The notes under the pieces: generated by a model
What the model was told of the DNA's origin: nothing
The model's database searches: none
What the model saw: the letters and a program-made list of their open reading frames with translations, nothing else
Shown here: positions 52,717 through 61,008 of the stretch, one piece after another
How the letters are laid out: every line of letters starts with the position of its first letter
How positions within the stretch are numbered: position 1 is the first letter of the stretch
Translations under genes and position numbers: made by a program
Source of the DNA: Aliamphritea ceti
GTDB taxonomy: Bacteria; Pseudomonadota; Gammaproteobacteria; Pseudomonadales; Balneatricaceae
DNA length: 64,000 bases
Assembly (NCBI RefSeq): GCF_024347215.1
Contig: NZ_AP025282.1
Location: forward strand, 2,852,001 to 2,916,000
Reading direction: 5' to 3'

Positions 52717-52886
52717 TTTTTCTGCAGGAGGAATAATAAATTTGTTGTATCGGTAGTCCCTGCAAGACACTTTTCAGGAACATGGAAGCACCTCAGCTGT
52801 AGTACATTGTATCAACAAGAGGTCGTTCAGTTAACAGACCCAGGGAGATTAGGGTCGAAGTTTTAATCGGATATTGGGGGACACCA

Positions 52887-53123
52887 ATGTACACAGGGAA
52901 AGTCAAGTGGTTCAATAACGCCAAAGGCTTCGGATTTATTATATCGCAAGAACATGATGAAGACTTATTTGCTCACTATTCGGTAATACTTATCGATGGC
53001 TACAAGAGTTTGAAAGCCGGCCAGGAAGTGAGTTTTGAGACGACACCGGGACCTAAGGGTATTCACGCGATCAACATAAAGCCTATTGAAGTGGCTGCAT
53101 TAGAACAAGCGGAAAATTCTTAA
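52887..53123 (+). CDS. cspD: Cold-shock domain protein CspD
   Basis: A 78-aa cold-shock OB-fold protein. RNP1-like KGFGFI and RNP2-like DLFAHYSVI are present, in the variants typical of CspD (HYS where CspA has HFS). CspD binds single-stranded nucleic acid and slows replication in nutrient-limited cells; its level is controlled by Lon in E. coli. The gene diverges from clpS and is preceded by an unusually long leader. A terminator follows. Confidence 0.92.
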   Translation: MYTGKVKWFNNAKGFGFIISQEHDEDLFAHYSVILIDGYKSLKAGQEVSFETTPGPKGIHAINIKPIEVAALEQAENS

Positions 53124-53164
53124 TAAGGTCTTCCCGACGCACTAAAGCCTAGCTTTACTTCATA

Positions 53165-53199
53165 CAATAAAAGGCAGCCTAAGCTGCCTTTTTTTATGC
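53165..53199. terminator. Bidirectional terminator between cspD and icd
   Basis: GGCAGC-CTAA-GCTGCC stem with flanking AAAA and TTTTTTT. Confidence 0.9.
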
Positions 53200-53209
53200 C
53201 TGCAAAACC

Positions 53210-54466
53210 TCATTGCATATGCTTGATAATCGCCGCTCCGAATCCTGAACTGGAAACTTTAGTCGCACCATCCATTAAACGTTCAAAATCATAGGTCACC
53301 GTTTTCGCTGCAATAGCGCCATCCATACCTTTAATTATAAGATCAGCCGCCTCTATCCAACCCAGATGCCGCAACATCATTTCTGCAGATAGAATAATAG
53401 AACCTGGATTAACCATATCCTTGCCTGCATATTTTGGCGCCGTACCATGCGTTGCCTCAAAGATTGCAATCTGATCAGATAAATTCGCACCAGGTGCTAT
53501 GCCTATCCCTCCTACCTCCGCTGCCAGCGCATCGGATAAGTAGTCACCATTCAAATTCAGGGTAGCAACAACATCATATTCAGCAGGACGCAAAAGAATC
53601 TGCTGCAACATTGCATCTGCAATTACATCCTTAACAACAATCTCGCGCCCCGAATGAGGATTCTTAAAACTCAGCCAGGGACCCGCATCAAGTAGCTCTG
53701 CACCAAACTCCTGCTTAGCAAGCTCATAGCCCCACTCTTTAAATGCACCTTCGGTAAATTTCATGATATTACCTTTGTGCACCAGAGTTAGAGAACGCCG
53801 GTCATTATCAACACAATACTGTAGCGCTTTACGTATTAAACGCTTAGAACCTTCCTCAGAAACCGGCTTGATACCTATACCGCACATCTGATCGAAGCGA
53901 ATTTTAGTTACCCCCATTTCCTGCTGCAGAAAATCAATAACTTTTTGTGCCTCAGCGGTACCAGCCTGCCACTCAACACCCGCATAAATATCTTCAGAGT
54001 TTTCCCGATAAATCACCATATCTACATCACCAGGTTTAATAACCGGGCTCGGGACTCCTTTAAACCAGCGCACTGGTCGCTGACAGACATATAAGTCTAA
54101 CTCCTGACGCAGCGCGACATTCAGCGATCGAATACCCCCACCTACAGGCGTAGTCAGCGGCCCTTTTATACCGACTGCAAACTCTTTAAATGCCCGTAAA
54201 GTCTCATCCGGCAGCCAGGTATCCTGATCATACATCTGAGTAGCTTTTTCACCGGCAAACACTTCCATCCAGGCAATTTTACGCCTTCCTGTATATGCCT
54301 GCTGAACTGCTGCATCTACTACCTCAATCATTACCGGCGTGACATCCGCACCTATACCATCGCCTTCAATAAACGGGATTATCGGCCGGCCCGGCACCTG
54401 AATCAGATTATCGCCCGCAAAAGTTATCTTCTCACCCTCAGGAACACGAATATGTTGGTATGCCAT
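53210..54466 (-). CDS. icd: NADP-dependent isocitrate dehydrogenase
   Basis: A 418-aa TCA-cycle enzyme converting isocitrate to 2-oxoglutarate. It matches the dimeric E. coli type: TTPVGGGIRSLNVALRQELD contains the serine phosphorylated by AceK, and the active-site NLNGDYLSDA and FEATHGTAPKYAGKDMVNPGS segments are intact. The regulatory serine suggests glyoxylate-shunt control, though aceK is not in the window. Confidence 0.97.
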   Translation of the reverse strand: MAYQHIRVPEGEKITFAGDNLIQVPGRPIIPFIEGDGIGADVTPVMIEVVDAAVQQAYTGRRKIAWMEVFAGEKATQMYDQDTWLPDETLRAFKEFAVGIKGPLTTPVGGGIRSLNVALRQELDLYVCQRPVRWFKGVPSPVIKPGDVDMVIYRENSEDIYAGVEWQAGTAEAQKVIDFLQQEMGVTKIRFDQMCGIGIKPVSEEGSKRLIRKALQYCVDNDRRSLTLVHKGNIMKFTEGAFKEWGYELAKQEFGAELLDAGPWLSFKNPHSGREIVVKDVIADAMLQQILLRPAEYDVVATLNLNGDYLSDALAAEVGGIGIAPGANLSDQIAIFEATHGTAPKYAGKDMVNPGSIILSAEMMLRHLGWIEAADLIIKGMDGAIAAKTVTYDFERLMDGATKVSSSGFGAAIIKHMQ

Positions 54467-54650
54467 AGCTTACTCCACGTATACTTACATCCAGAAAATA
54501 CTGAGTTCAGGTAAAGGCCGTGAATCCATATGCTTCGGCACAGAAGTATACGGAATCCAGCTTCCGCCACAGTGATCAACTTTCAGACATAATTACCTGA
54601 AAGCGTCCGCACCGTTATTTAAATATAGTTTTACGGATACAGTCCTACAA

Positions 54651-55313
54651 ATGTCACGAGTCATACTTTTTAATAAACCTTTCCAGGTACTGACGCAGTT
54701 TACTGATACAGAAGGCCGCGCCACTCTTGCAGACTTCATTAAACAGCCAGATGTGTATGCCGCCGGACGACTGGACTATGATTCGGAAGGACTATTAATC
54801 CTCACTGATGACGGGCAACTGCAGCATCAGCTGGCCAACCCGAAATTCAAAATGGCTAAGACCTACTGGGCTCAGGTTGAAGGCGAAATTGATGACGCAG
54901 CTTTAAAGCAGCTACGCAATGGAGTTGAACTTAAAGATGGAAAAACCCGCCCCGCCAAAGCTCAGCGCATTGAAGAACCGGATATATGGGTGCGCACACC
55001 ACCAATAAGAGAGCGCAAAAATCTGCCAACAAGCTGGCTGGAACTGACTATATCAGAAGGCAAAAACCGCCAGGTAAGACGGATGACTGCGGCAGTTGGC
55101 TTTCCAACATTGCGTCTGATCAGGGCAAGCATTGGCGAGTGGAAACTTGATTCACTCAAATCAGGAGAAAGCAGAATAGAAGAAATTTATCTGCCTGATA
55201 CTCAGACAGATAAACCGGTAAAACGTAATAACAGAAAACACACTGCTACACGAAAAACATCAGGAACACACCCTTCTAAAAAATTTGGTTCAAAGCCCAA
55301 AAAGCGTTCCTGA
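54651..55313 (+). CDS. rluE: 23S rRNA pseudouridine synthase RluE-type
   Basis: A 220-aa RsuA-family synthase. The catalytic Asp lies in AAGRLDYDSEGLLILT; NKPFQVLTQFTD and EGKNRQVRRMTAAVGFPTLR are also present. The lack of an S4 domain and the small size fit RluE, which acts on U2457. The C-terminus has a basic tail (about 180-220, Lys/Arg-rich). In Pseudomonas it sits beside icd as here. Confidence 0.9.
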   Translation: MSRVILFNKPFQVLTQFTDTEGRATLADFIKQPDVYAAGRLDYDSEGLLILTDDGQLQHQLANPKFKMAKTYWAQVEGEIDDAALKQLRNGVELKDGKTRPAKAQRIEEPDIWVRTPPIRERKNLPTSWLELTISEGKNRQVRRMTAAVGFPTLRLIRASIGEWKLDSLKSGESRIEEIYLPDTQTDKPVKRNNRKHTATRKTSGTHPSKKFGSKPKKRS

Positions 55314-55337
55314 ATGCTTTAGCAGGAAATTTAAAGA

Positions 55338-55799
55338 TTATTCATCCCAGGAGTCGGCACGCTTCAGATCAGTATCTTTAGCCGCCACCCAGGACTCACC
55401 ATGCTCGGTGATTTCTTTTTTCCAGAACGGCGCATCACGCTTCAGATAATCCATAATAAACTGAGCGGCAGCAAACCCTGCTACCCGGTGTGGACTTGCA
55501 ACTCCTACAAATACAATATTATCGTTCAGGGATAGTTTCCCAACCCGATGCACAATCACTATTGCACCTAACTCCCAACGCTCACGAGCCTGGGTAGCAA
55601 TTTTTTCCAGTGACTTTTCTGTCATACCAGGATAATGCTCCAACTCCATCGCCAGTAAACCAGGCCCCGAAGCCATTTCACGAACGATACCTGTAAAGGT
55701 AACAATCGCCCCATGACTGCCGCTATCATCTCTGATCAGGGCATTTAAACCGCTGATGTCGAAATCTTCCTGCTGAACCTTGATGATATTGCTGCTCAC
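55338..55799 (-). CDS. moaE: Molybdopterin synthase catalytic subunit MoaE
   Basis: A 153-aa subunit that inserts sulfur into precursor Z with MoaD. Key residues are in HRVGKLSLND, the YLKRDAPFWKKE block with the active-site lysine, and SPHRVAGFAAAQFIMDYL. No moaD, moaC or other molybdenum-cofactor gene is nearby, so the gene is isolated and lies on the opposite strand to its neighbours, interrupting the usual rluE-nudJ-mnmA run. Confidence 0.93.
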   Translation of the reverse strand: MSSNIIKVQQEDFDISGLNALIRDDSGSHGAIVTFTGIVREMASGPGLLAMELEHYPGMTEKSLEKIATQARERWELGAIVIVHRVGKLSLNDNIVFVGVASPHRVAGFAAAQFIMDYLKRDAPFWKKEITEHGESWVAAKDTDLKRADSWDE

Positions 55800-55914
55800 C
55801 TAAAACCTCGTACCACAAATACAAAATGACTGATGAAAATTCAGGAAAAGCATGACCAGAAATGCTAAGGTTGTCCACCTAAAAAATCATTACCTATATG
55901 GATATTTTACACCT

Positions 55915-56360
55915 ATGCGCTGGACCCCACACGCTACTGTTGCAACCATTGTTGAAGATAAGGGACGTTTTCTGTTTGTAGAAGAACACTCCCCCCCCTC
56001 AACAAACTGGTTATCAACCAGCCAGCCGGGCACCTTGAAGCTGACGAAAGCTTTATTGAAGCCGCAAAGCGTGAAACTCTGGAAGAGACGGGCTGGCATG
56101 TAGAGCCAGAAACACTGTTGGGCATGTATGTATATAAAGCACCGGGTAACAGCACGGTTTACCATCGCTACTGCTTTATCGCCCGGGCAATATCAGAGCA
56201 GCCTGGTGCAGAGCTGGATACCGGCATCGAACGCGCACTTTGGCTAACCTATGACGAGCTTGCTGCCCGTCGTGACGATTTGCGAAGCCCGATCGTTTTA
56301 AAATGCCTTGAAGATTACCTTCAGGGTCAACGCTATCCACTTAATTTTATCCACGAATAA
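55915..56360 (+). pseudogene. nudJ: NudJ-type Nudix hydrolase, frameshifted in a C8 tract
   Basis: A Nudix hydrolase gene in its conserved position before mnmA, but split across two frames. Frame 1 reads MRWTPHATVATIVEDKGRFL to about 55990. After a run of eight C (55991-55998) homology continues in the frame two bases on, including an intact Nudix box from GHLEADES through RETLEETGW, then LGMYVYKAPGNS and ending QRYPLNFIHE. One C missing (or two extra) accounts for it exactly: 446 bp is 2 over a multiple of 3. It may be a sequencing or assembly error, a true mutation, or a slippage/phase-variable tract. E. coli NudJ hydrolyses thiamine and nucleotide diphosphates. Confidence 0.88.
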
Positions 56361-56429
56361 GCTTTAATATTGCGATCCGCATCCCCATATTAAAATTTTG
56401 CACTAAGTCATCATGAGCCAGTATTTTTT

Positions 56430-57533
56430 ATGAGTAATAACGCCAATACCAAAGTCATTGTCGGCATGTCCGGCGGTGTTGATTCATCTGTTTCTGCCCT
56501 TTTATTGCAACAGCAGGGCTACCAGGTAGAAGGCCTGTTCATGAAGAACTGGGATGAAGATGATGGTACAGATTACTGCACCGCAATGGACGACCTTGCG
56601 GACGCTCAGGCAGTGTGCGACAAGCTTGGCCTCACTCTTCATACAGCTAACTTTGCAGCAGAATACTGGGACAACGTATTCGAACACTTTCTGGAAGAAT
56701 ACAAAGCCGGCCGCACCCCCAACCCAGACATTCTATGTAACCGGGAAATCAAGTTTAAAGCCTTTCTTGAATACGCTCAGACACTTGGCGCTGACAAAAT
56801 CGCAACCGGTCATTACGTTCGCCGCAGCGATATAAATGGCCATGCCTGCCTATTAAAAGGCCTCGACAACAATAAAGACCAGAGCTACTTCCTGCATCAG
56901 GTAGGTAGCGAAGAGCTGAGCATGACATTATTTCCGGTAGGCGAACTGGAAAAGCCTGAAGTGCGTCGCCTGGCTGAAGAACATGACCTGGTCACTCACA
57001 ATAAAAAAGACAGCACCGGTATCTGCTTTATTGGCGAGCGTCGTTTCAGCGACTTCCTTAAACAGTACCTGCCTGCCCAGCCGGGTAAAATCGAAACACC
57101 TGATGGCGACATCATCGGTGACCATCAGGGGCTGATGTACCACACTATCGGTCAACGCCAGGGCTTAGGTATTGGCGGCTTAAAAAACTACCCTGAGGTC
57201 CCCTGGTTTGTTGCTGAAAAAGATCTGCAACGCAATGTACTGGTAGCCGTTCAGGGCACATCACATGAATTACTGTTCAGTGACTGGCTAACAGCCAGTG
57301 ACATTTTCTGGATCAGCGAAGCACCTGCCGAGTTACCTTTACGTTGCCGGGCTAAAGTTCGCTACCGTCAGGATGATCAGGCATGTACGATCGAAGCCGG
57401 AGCGAACGGCGGTTATGTTATCCAATTCGACGATCCTCAGCGTGCTGTAACACCGGGCCAGTCAGTTGTCTTTTATACTACTGAAGTCTGCCTGGGTGGC
57501 GGTGTTATCGAAACAACTGGCAAGAGAGCTTAA
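56430..57533 (+). CDS. mnmA: tRNA 2-thiouridylase MnmA
   Basis: A 367-aa enzyme making 2-thiouridine at position 34 of tRNA-Lys, -Glu and -Gln. The PP-loop is VGMSGGVDSSVSALLL; the catalytic cysteines are seen in NPDILCNREIKF and STGICFIGERRF. The length is standard. It forms an operon with hflD, 7 bp later. Confidence 0.97.
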   Translation: MSNNANTKVIVGMSGGVDSSVSALLLQQQGYQVEGLFMKNWDEDDGTDYCTAMDDLADAQAVCDKLGLTLHTANFAAEYWDNVFEHFLEEYKAGRTPNPDILCNREIKFKAFLEYAQTLGADKIATGHYVRRSDINGHACLLKGLDNNKDQSYFLHQVGSEELSMTLFPVGELEKPEVRRLAEEHDLVTHNKKDSTGICFIGERRFSDFLKQYLPAQPGKIETPDGDIIGDHQGLMYHTIGQRQGLGIGGLKNYPEVPWFVAEKDLQRNVLVAVQGTSHELLFSDWLTASDIFWISEAPAELPLRCRAKVRYRQDDQACTIEAGANGGYVIQFDDPQRAVTPGQSVVFYTTEVCLGGGVIETTGKRA

Positions 57534-57540
57534 GTTACTT

Positions 57541-58206
57541 ATGTCACAAGCAACTCATAATCAGGCAATTGCACTGGCGGGCTTATTTCAGGCAGCCAGC
57601 TTAGTTGAACAGATCGCTACCCGCGGCATGGTTCAGCAAAGCAACCTTGAAACCTGTATACGCAGTGTCTTCATTACTAACCCAGACAGTACTGCTGAAA
57701 TATATGGCGGCGAACAAACCTTACCCGTCAACCTGGGTCAGGGCTTTCGCCACCTGCAAGAACTTATTGATAAAGACCGCTCGAAACAAAACCAGGATGT
57801 AATTCGTTACGCGTTAAGCCTGTTACATCTGGAAAAAAAGCTAAACAAGCAGCCTGATTTATTCAATACGATTGCCGAACGCCTCGTTAAAATTGAACAA
57901 CAAGCCAAATATTTTAATGATCAGGAAAGCCTGTCAGAAAACTCAGCAGCACTGACACATCCGACTATCATTTCGAATCTGGCCAGCCTTTATCAGGACA
58001 CACTCAGCACCTTCAAATTTCGCATTCAGGTTACCGGCGAGCCACGTCACCTGCAAAATGCAGAAAACGCAGACAAAATTCGCGCCCTTTTACTGGCAGG
58101 CATACGTGCAGCGGTGCTATGGCGCCAGAGCGGCGGTAAGCGCTGGCAGCTATTATTCTTCAAATCACGCATTCGTCCGGCCATCACTGACATCACCGGC
58201 CGGTAA
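57541..58206 (+). CDS. hflD: HflD, high-frequency lysogenization protein homologue
   Basis: A 221-aa helical protein of the HflD family, peripheral to the inner membrane in E. coli, where it affects lambda CII stability; its housekeeping role is unclear. It begins MSQATHNQAIALAGLFQAA and has LYQDTLSTFKFRIQVTGEP and GIRAAVLWRQSGGKRWQLLF, all family-typical. The ATG at 57541 is chosen since the longer frame overlaps mnmA. It lies between mnmA and purB, the standard order. Confidence 0.92.
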   Translation: MSQATHNQAIALAGLFQAASLVEQIATRGMVQQSNLETCIRSVFITNPDSTAEIYGGEQTLPVNLGQGFRHLQELIDKDRSKQNQDVIRYALSLLHLEKKLNKQPDLFNTIAERLVKIEQQAKYFNDQESLSENSAALTHPTIISNLASLYQDTLSTFKFRIQVTGEPRHLQNAENADKIRALLLAGIRAAVLWRQSGGKRWQLLFFKSRIRPAITDITGR

Positions 58207-58251
58207 TTTATTCGCACTAAAGCTTGCGACTGCAACTTATGAATGTGTAAA

Positions 58252-58288
58252 AAGACGCCGGGCGGATTTTCCTCGTCCGGCGTTTTCG
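58252..58288 (+). terminator. Hairpin terminator between hflD and purB
   Basis: ACGCCGG (58255-58261) pairs with CCGGCGT (58277-58283), followed by TTT. The TATAAT at 58290-58295 immediately after is the likely -10 of a purB promoter, so a terminator and a promoter overlap here. Confidence 0.65.
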
Positions 58289-58333
58289 CTATAATTCGCC
58301 CTCAAAATTTAATTCATCAGGTAATGCCTCGTT

Positions 58334-59698
58334 ATGGATCTCTCTTCTTTAACTGCTATTTCCCCCGTCGACGGCCGCTACGGCAGCAAAACAGCTGACT
58401 TGCGTCCGGTATTCAGCGAATTCGGTCTAATTAAAGCCCGGGTTGAAGTGGAAGTACGCTGGCTTCAAAAACTGGCTGCTCACCCACAAATCTCTGAAGT
58501 ACCGGCACTAAGCGATACAGCAAATGCTGTGCTTAACCAGCTGGTTGATAACTTCGGCGAAGCTGAAGCCAATCGCGTTAAAGAAATCGAACGTACTACT
58601 AACCACGACGTTAAAGCGGTTGAATACCTGATCAAAGAACGCATTCAGGACAACACTGAACTGGCTGCCATCAGCGAATTCGTTCACTTCGCATGTACAT
58701 CTGAAGACATTAACAACCTGTCTCATGCCCTGATGCTAAAACAGGGGCAGACAGTAATGTTGCCGCTGATGCAACAAGTGACTGACGAGATTGCTCAACT
58801 GGGTCGTAACTTTGCAGACCAGCCAATGCTGTCCCGTACTCACGGCCAGACTGCTTCACCAACAACTGTAGGTAAGGAAATGGCTAACGTTGCTTACCGT
58901 CTGCAGCGTCAGATCAAGCAGCTTAAAAACACAGAACTTCTGGGTAAAATTAACGGTGCGGTCGGCAACTATAACGCCCACATTTCCGCTTACCCTGATG
59001 TTGACTGGGCACAGAATGCACAGGAATTTGTTGAAAGCCTGGGCCTGAACTTCAACCCTTACACTACACAGATTGAGCCTCACGATTACATCGCTGAAAT
59101 GTTTGATGCTGTTTGCCGCTTCAACACTATCATCATCGATTTTGACCGCGATATCTGGGGCTATATCTCTCAAGGTTACTTCAAGCAAAGAACAATTGCT
59201 GGTGAAGTTGGTTCTTCAACCATGCCACATAAAGTTAACCCGATTGACTTCGAAAACTCAGAAGGCAACTTAGGCATTGCTAACGCGATTATGCAGCACC
59301 TGGCAGCTAAACTGCCGATTTCCCGCTGGCAGCGTGACCTGACTGACTCCACCGTACTGCGTAACATGGGTGTTGGCTTCGGTTACAGCATGATCGCCTA
59401 CCAGTCCAGCCTGAAAGGTATCAGCAAGCTGGAACTGAATGCAGCCCGACTGAATGATGACCTGGAAAATGCCTGGGAAGTACTAGCAGAACCAATTCAG
59501 ACAGTTATGCGTCGCTACGCCATTGAAGAACCGTATGAAAAGCTCAAAGCCCTGACCCGCGGTCAGACTATGAATAAGCAAACTATTCAGGCTTTCATCG
59601 ATACTCTGGAAATGCCACAAAGTGCTAAAGATGAATTGAAAGAACTCACGCCGCACAGCTATATCGGCAACGCGCCAGCTCAGGCTAAAGCTATTTAA
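58334..59698 (+). CDS. purB: Adenylosuccinate lyase
   Basis: A 454-aa fumarase/aspartase-superfamily enzyme acting twice in purine synthesis. The signature GSSTMPHKVNPIDFENSEGN carries the catalytic serine loop; TSEDINNLSHALML and SRTHGQTASPTTVGKE are also present. It is full length and ends 20 bp before a strong terminator. Confidence 0.98.
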   Translation: MDLSSLTAISPVDGRYGSKTADLRPVFSEFGLIKARVEVEVRWLQKLAAHPQISEVPALSDTANAVLNQLVDNFGEAEANRVKEIERTTNHDVKAVEYLIKERIQDNTELAAISEFVHFACTSEDINNLSHALMLKQGQTVMLPLMQQVTDEIAQLGRNFADQPMLSRTHGQTASPTTVGKEMANVAYRLQRQIKQLKNTELLGKINGAVGNYNAHISAYPDVDWAQNAQEFVESLGLNFNPYTTQIEPHDYIAEMFDAVCRFNTIIIDFDRDIWGYISQGYFKQRTIAGEVGSSTMPHKVNPIDFENSEGNLGIANAIMQHLAAKLPISRWQRDLTDSTVLRNMGVGFGYSMIAYQSSLKGISKLELNAARLNDDLENAWEVLAEPIQTVMRRYAIEEPYEKLKALTRGQTMNKQTIQAFIDTLEMPQSAKDELKELTPHSYIGNAPAQAKAI

Positions 59699-59717
59699 TT
59701 GAGTTTTAGCGCAAATA

Positions 59718-59751
59718 CAAAAAAGCAGGGCATCCCCCTGCTTTTTTTTCA
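59718..59751. terminator. Bidirectional terminator between purB and the barrel gene
   Basis: AAAAAAGCAGGG and CCCTGCTTTTTT form the stem with a short CATCC loop, with A and T tracts on the two sides. Confidence 0.93.
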
Positions 59752-59763
59752 GCTATCAAAAAC

Positions 59764-61008
59764 TCAGAAAAAATACCTGACAGCGAACAATAACTGTCGC
59801 TCTTCCCGACTTACTGGCTGGCCAGAATATACACGACCCGGACGATCTGAATTAATCCAATTATGCTCTACCGATAAAAATACTGGCTTGGAATAACGGT
59901 AGGTATAATTCAACGTCGCTGCTTTACCATATTCATCATTATTATCTCCAACCGTCTGATCTTTATCTGTGACAGAGAACTCTTCAAGCCGACCCGTCAA
60001 ACGATGCTTATTCCAACGCTTGCTTAGCATGATGTAAGCACTGCTATAGTCATTATCAACAACCGCATTGCCATACACATCATTCATCAGAGTATCACCC
60101 GTCATATACTGTGCACTCAACTCCAGCTTATTTGGCAACAACCAACGCGCCCCGGCATAATAAAAACGGGTACGCCAGGTGTACTGACCATTCACAACAA
60201 TATTTGTTTGGGCATTATTGTCATAATAACCAAGATTTACCTCGCCCTTTCGCGCCCAGCGAACCTGGGTTTGCAAATGATAGCCAGGCCGGTCATCCAG
60301 CTCTAAAAACGGATCTGACTCAGCAGCCTGCGGAGCAAGTTTATAGCCTGGCTTGCGCGCTTCTAACGGTGGTATTTTACGCTTTTCGCCCCAGACCGTT
60401 TGCCGCGAACTACTTGTCCAGCCATGCCACGCCAGCAGCGCTCCTGTGGGATCATTGTTGAAGAATCCCGAAGCGGTAAAACTCAGATCATAGTTACTGT
60501 CATTGAGTTTCCCTAGCCGCGTCCAGCCCAACTCGACTCCCAGTAAACGAATTTCTTCACCTATCCAGGTATTTAATGTCGAGCTGTTTAAAGTATTTTT
60601 TGAAGCCCAGGCAAATGCTTTATTCTCAAGAGAAATAGCCGGGTAGAACAAACCTACACGTGACTGAAGCCGATTACCTGATTCACTGGGAATTCCACGG
60701 TACTTAAAAAATGTTTCTGTAATACCGAGACCATTATCTTCACCATCAAGATAACCATTAGCGACAGAATGAAAACTCAGACCTGAATCCCATTCTAAAA
60801 TCCACTGCAATCCCGCCTGACCGACATACGCCTGTCCGCCATTATCAGTTCCAAACTTACCTACGCCACCCTGACGATAGCTGTTAGAGGTATCACTGTG
60901 CGCAAAACGGTAATCAATAATGCCATTCACTTTACTTTCCAGCGCGCTTACCTGAGCAACGCCACCTGCACTTATCAATACAGCTAATACAGTGCCTTTA
61001 TTTAGCAC
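59764..61008 (-). CDS. Outer-membrane beta-barrel protein (porin-like)
   Basis: A 414-aa exported protein. The signal peptide runs to about residue 22 (cleavage near QVSALES). The mature part has alternating aromatic/charged beta-strands, aromatic girdle residues and the C-terminal Phe (VRYFF) needed for assembly by BAM, so it is most likely an outer-membrane barrel. I do not recognise the family. Its GTG start (61008) overlaps the last 7 bases of the upstream GGDEF-EAL gene, with GGAGGAGG as ribosome site, so the two are translationally coupled. That coupling suggests they work together. Confidence 0.8.
   Translation of the reverse strand: MLNKGTVLAVLISAGGVAQVSALESKVNGIIDYRFAHSDTSNSYRQGGVGKFGTDNGGQAYVGQAGLQWILEWDSGLSFHSVANGYLDGEDNGLGITETFFKYRGIPSESGNRLQSRVGLFYPAISLENKAFAWASKNTLNSSTLNTWIGEEIRLLGVELGWTRLGKLNDSNYDLSFTASGFFNNDPTGALLAWHGWTSSSRQTVWGEKRKIPPLEARKPGYKLAPQAAESDPFLELDDRPGYHLQTQVRWARKGEVNLGYYDNNAQTNIVVNGQYTWRTRFYYAGARWLLPNKLELSAQYMTGDTLMNDVYGNAVVDNDYSSAYIMLSKRWNKHRLTGRLEEFSVTDKDQTVGDNNDEYGKAATLNYTYRYSKPVFLSVEHNWINSDRPGRVYSGQPVSREERQLLFAVRYFF

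Noticed and set aside
58270..58300. PurR operator before purB
   Set aside because: Only one half resembles the consensus (CGTTTTCG); the other half does not.
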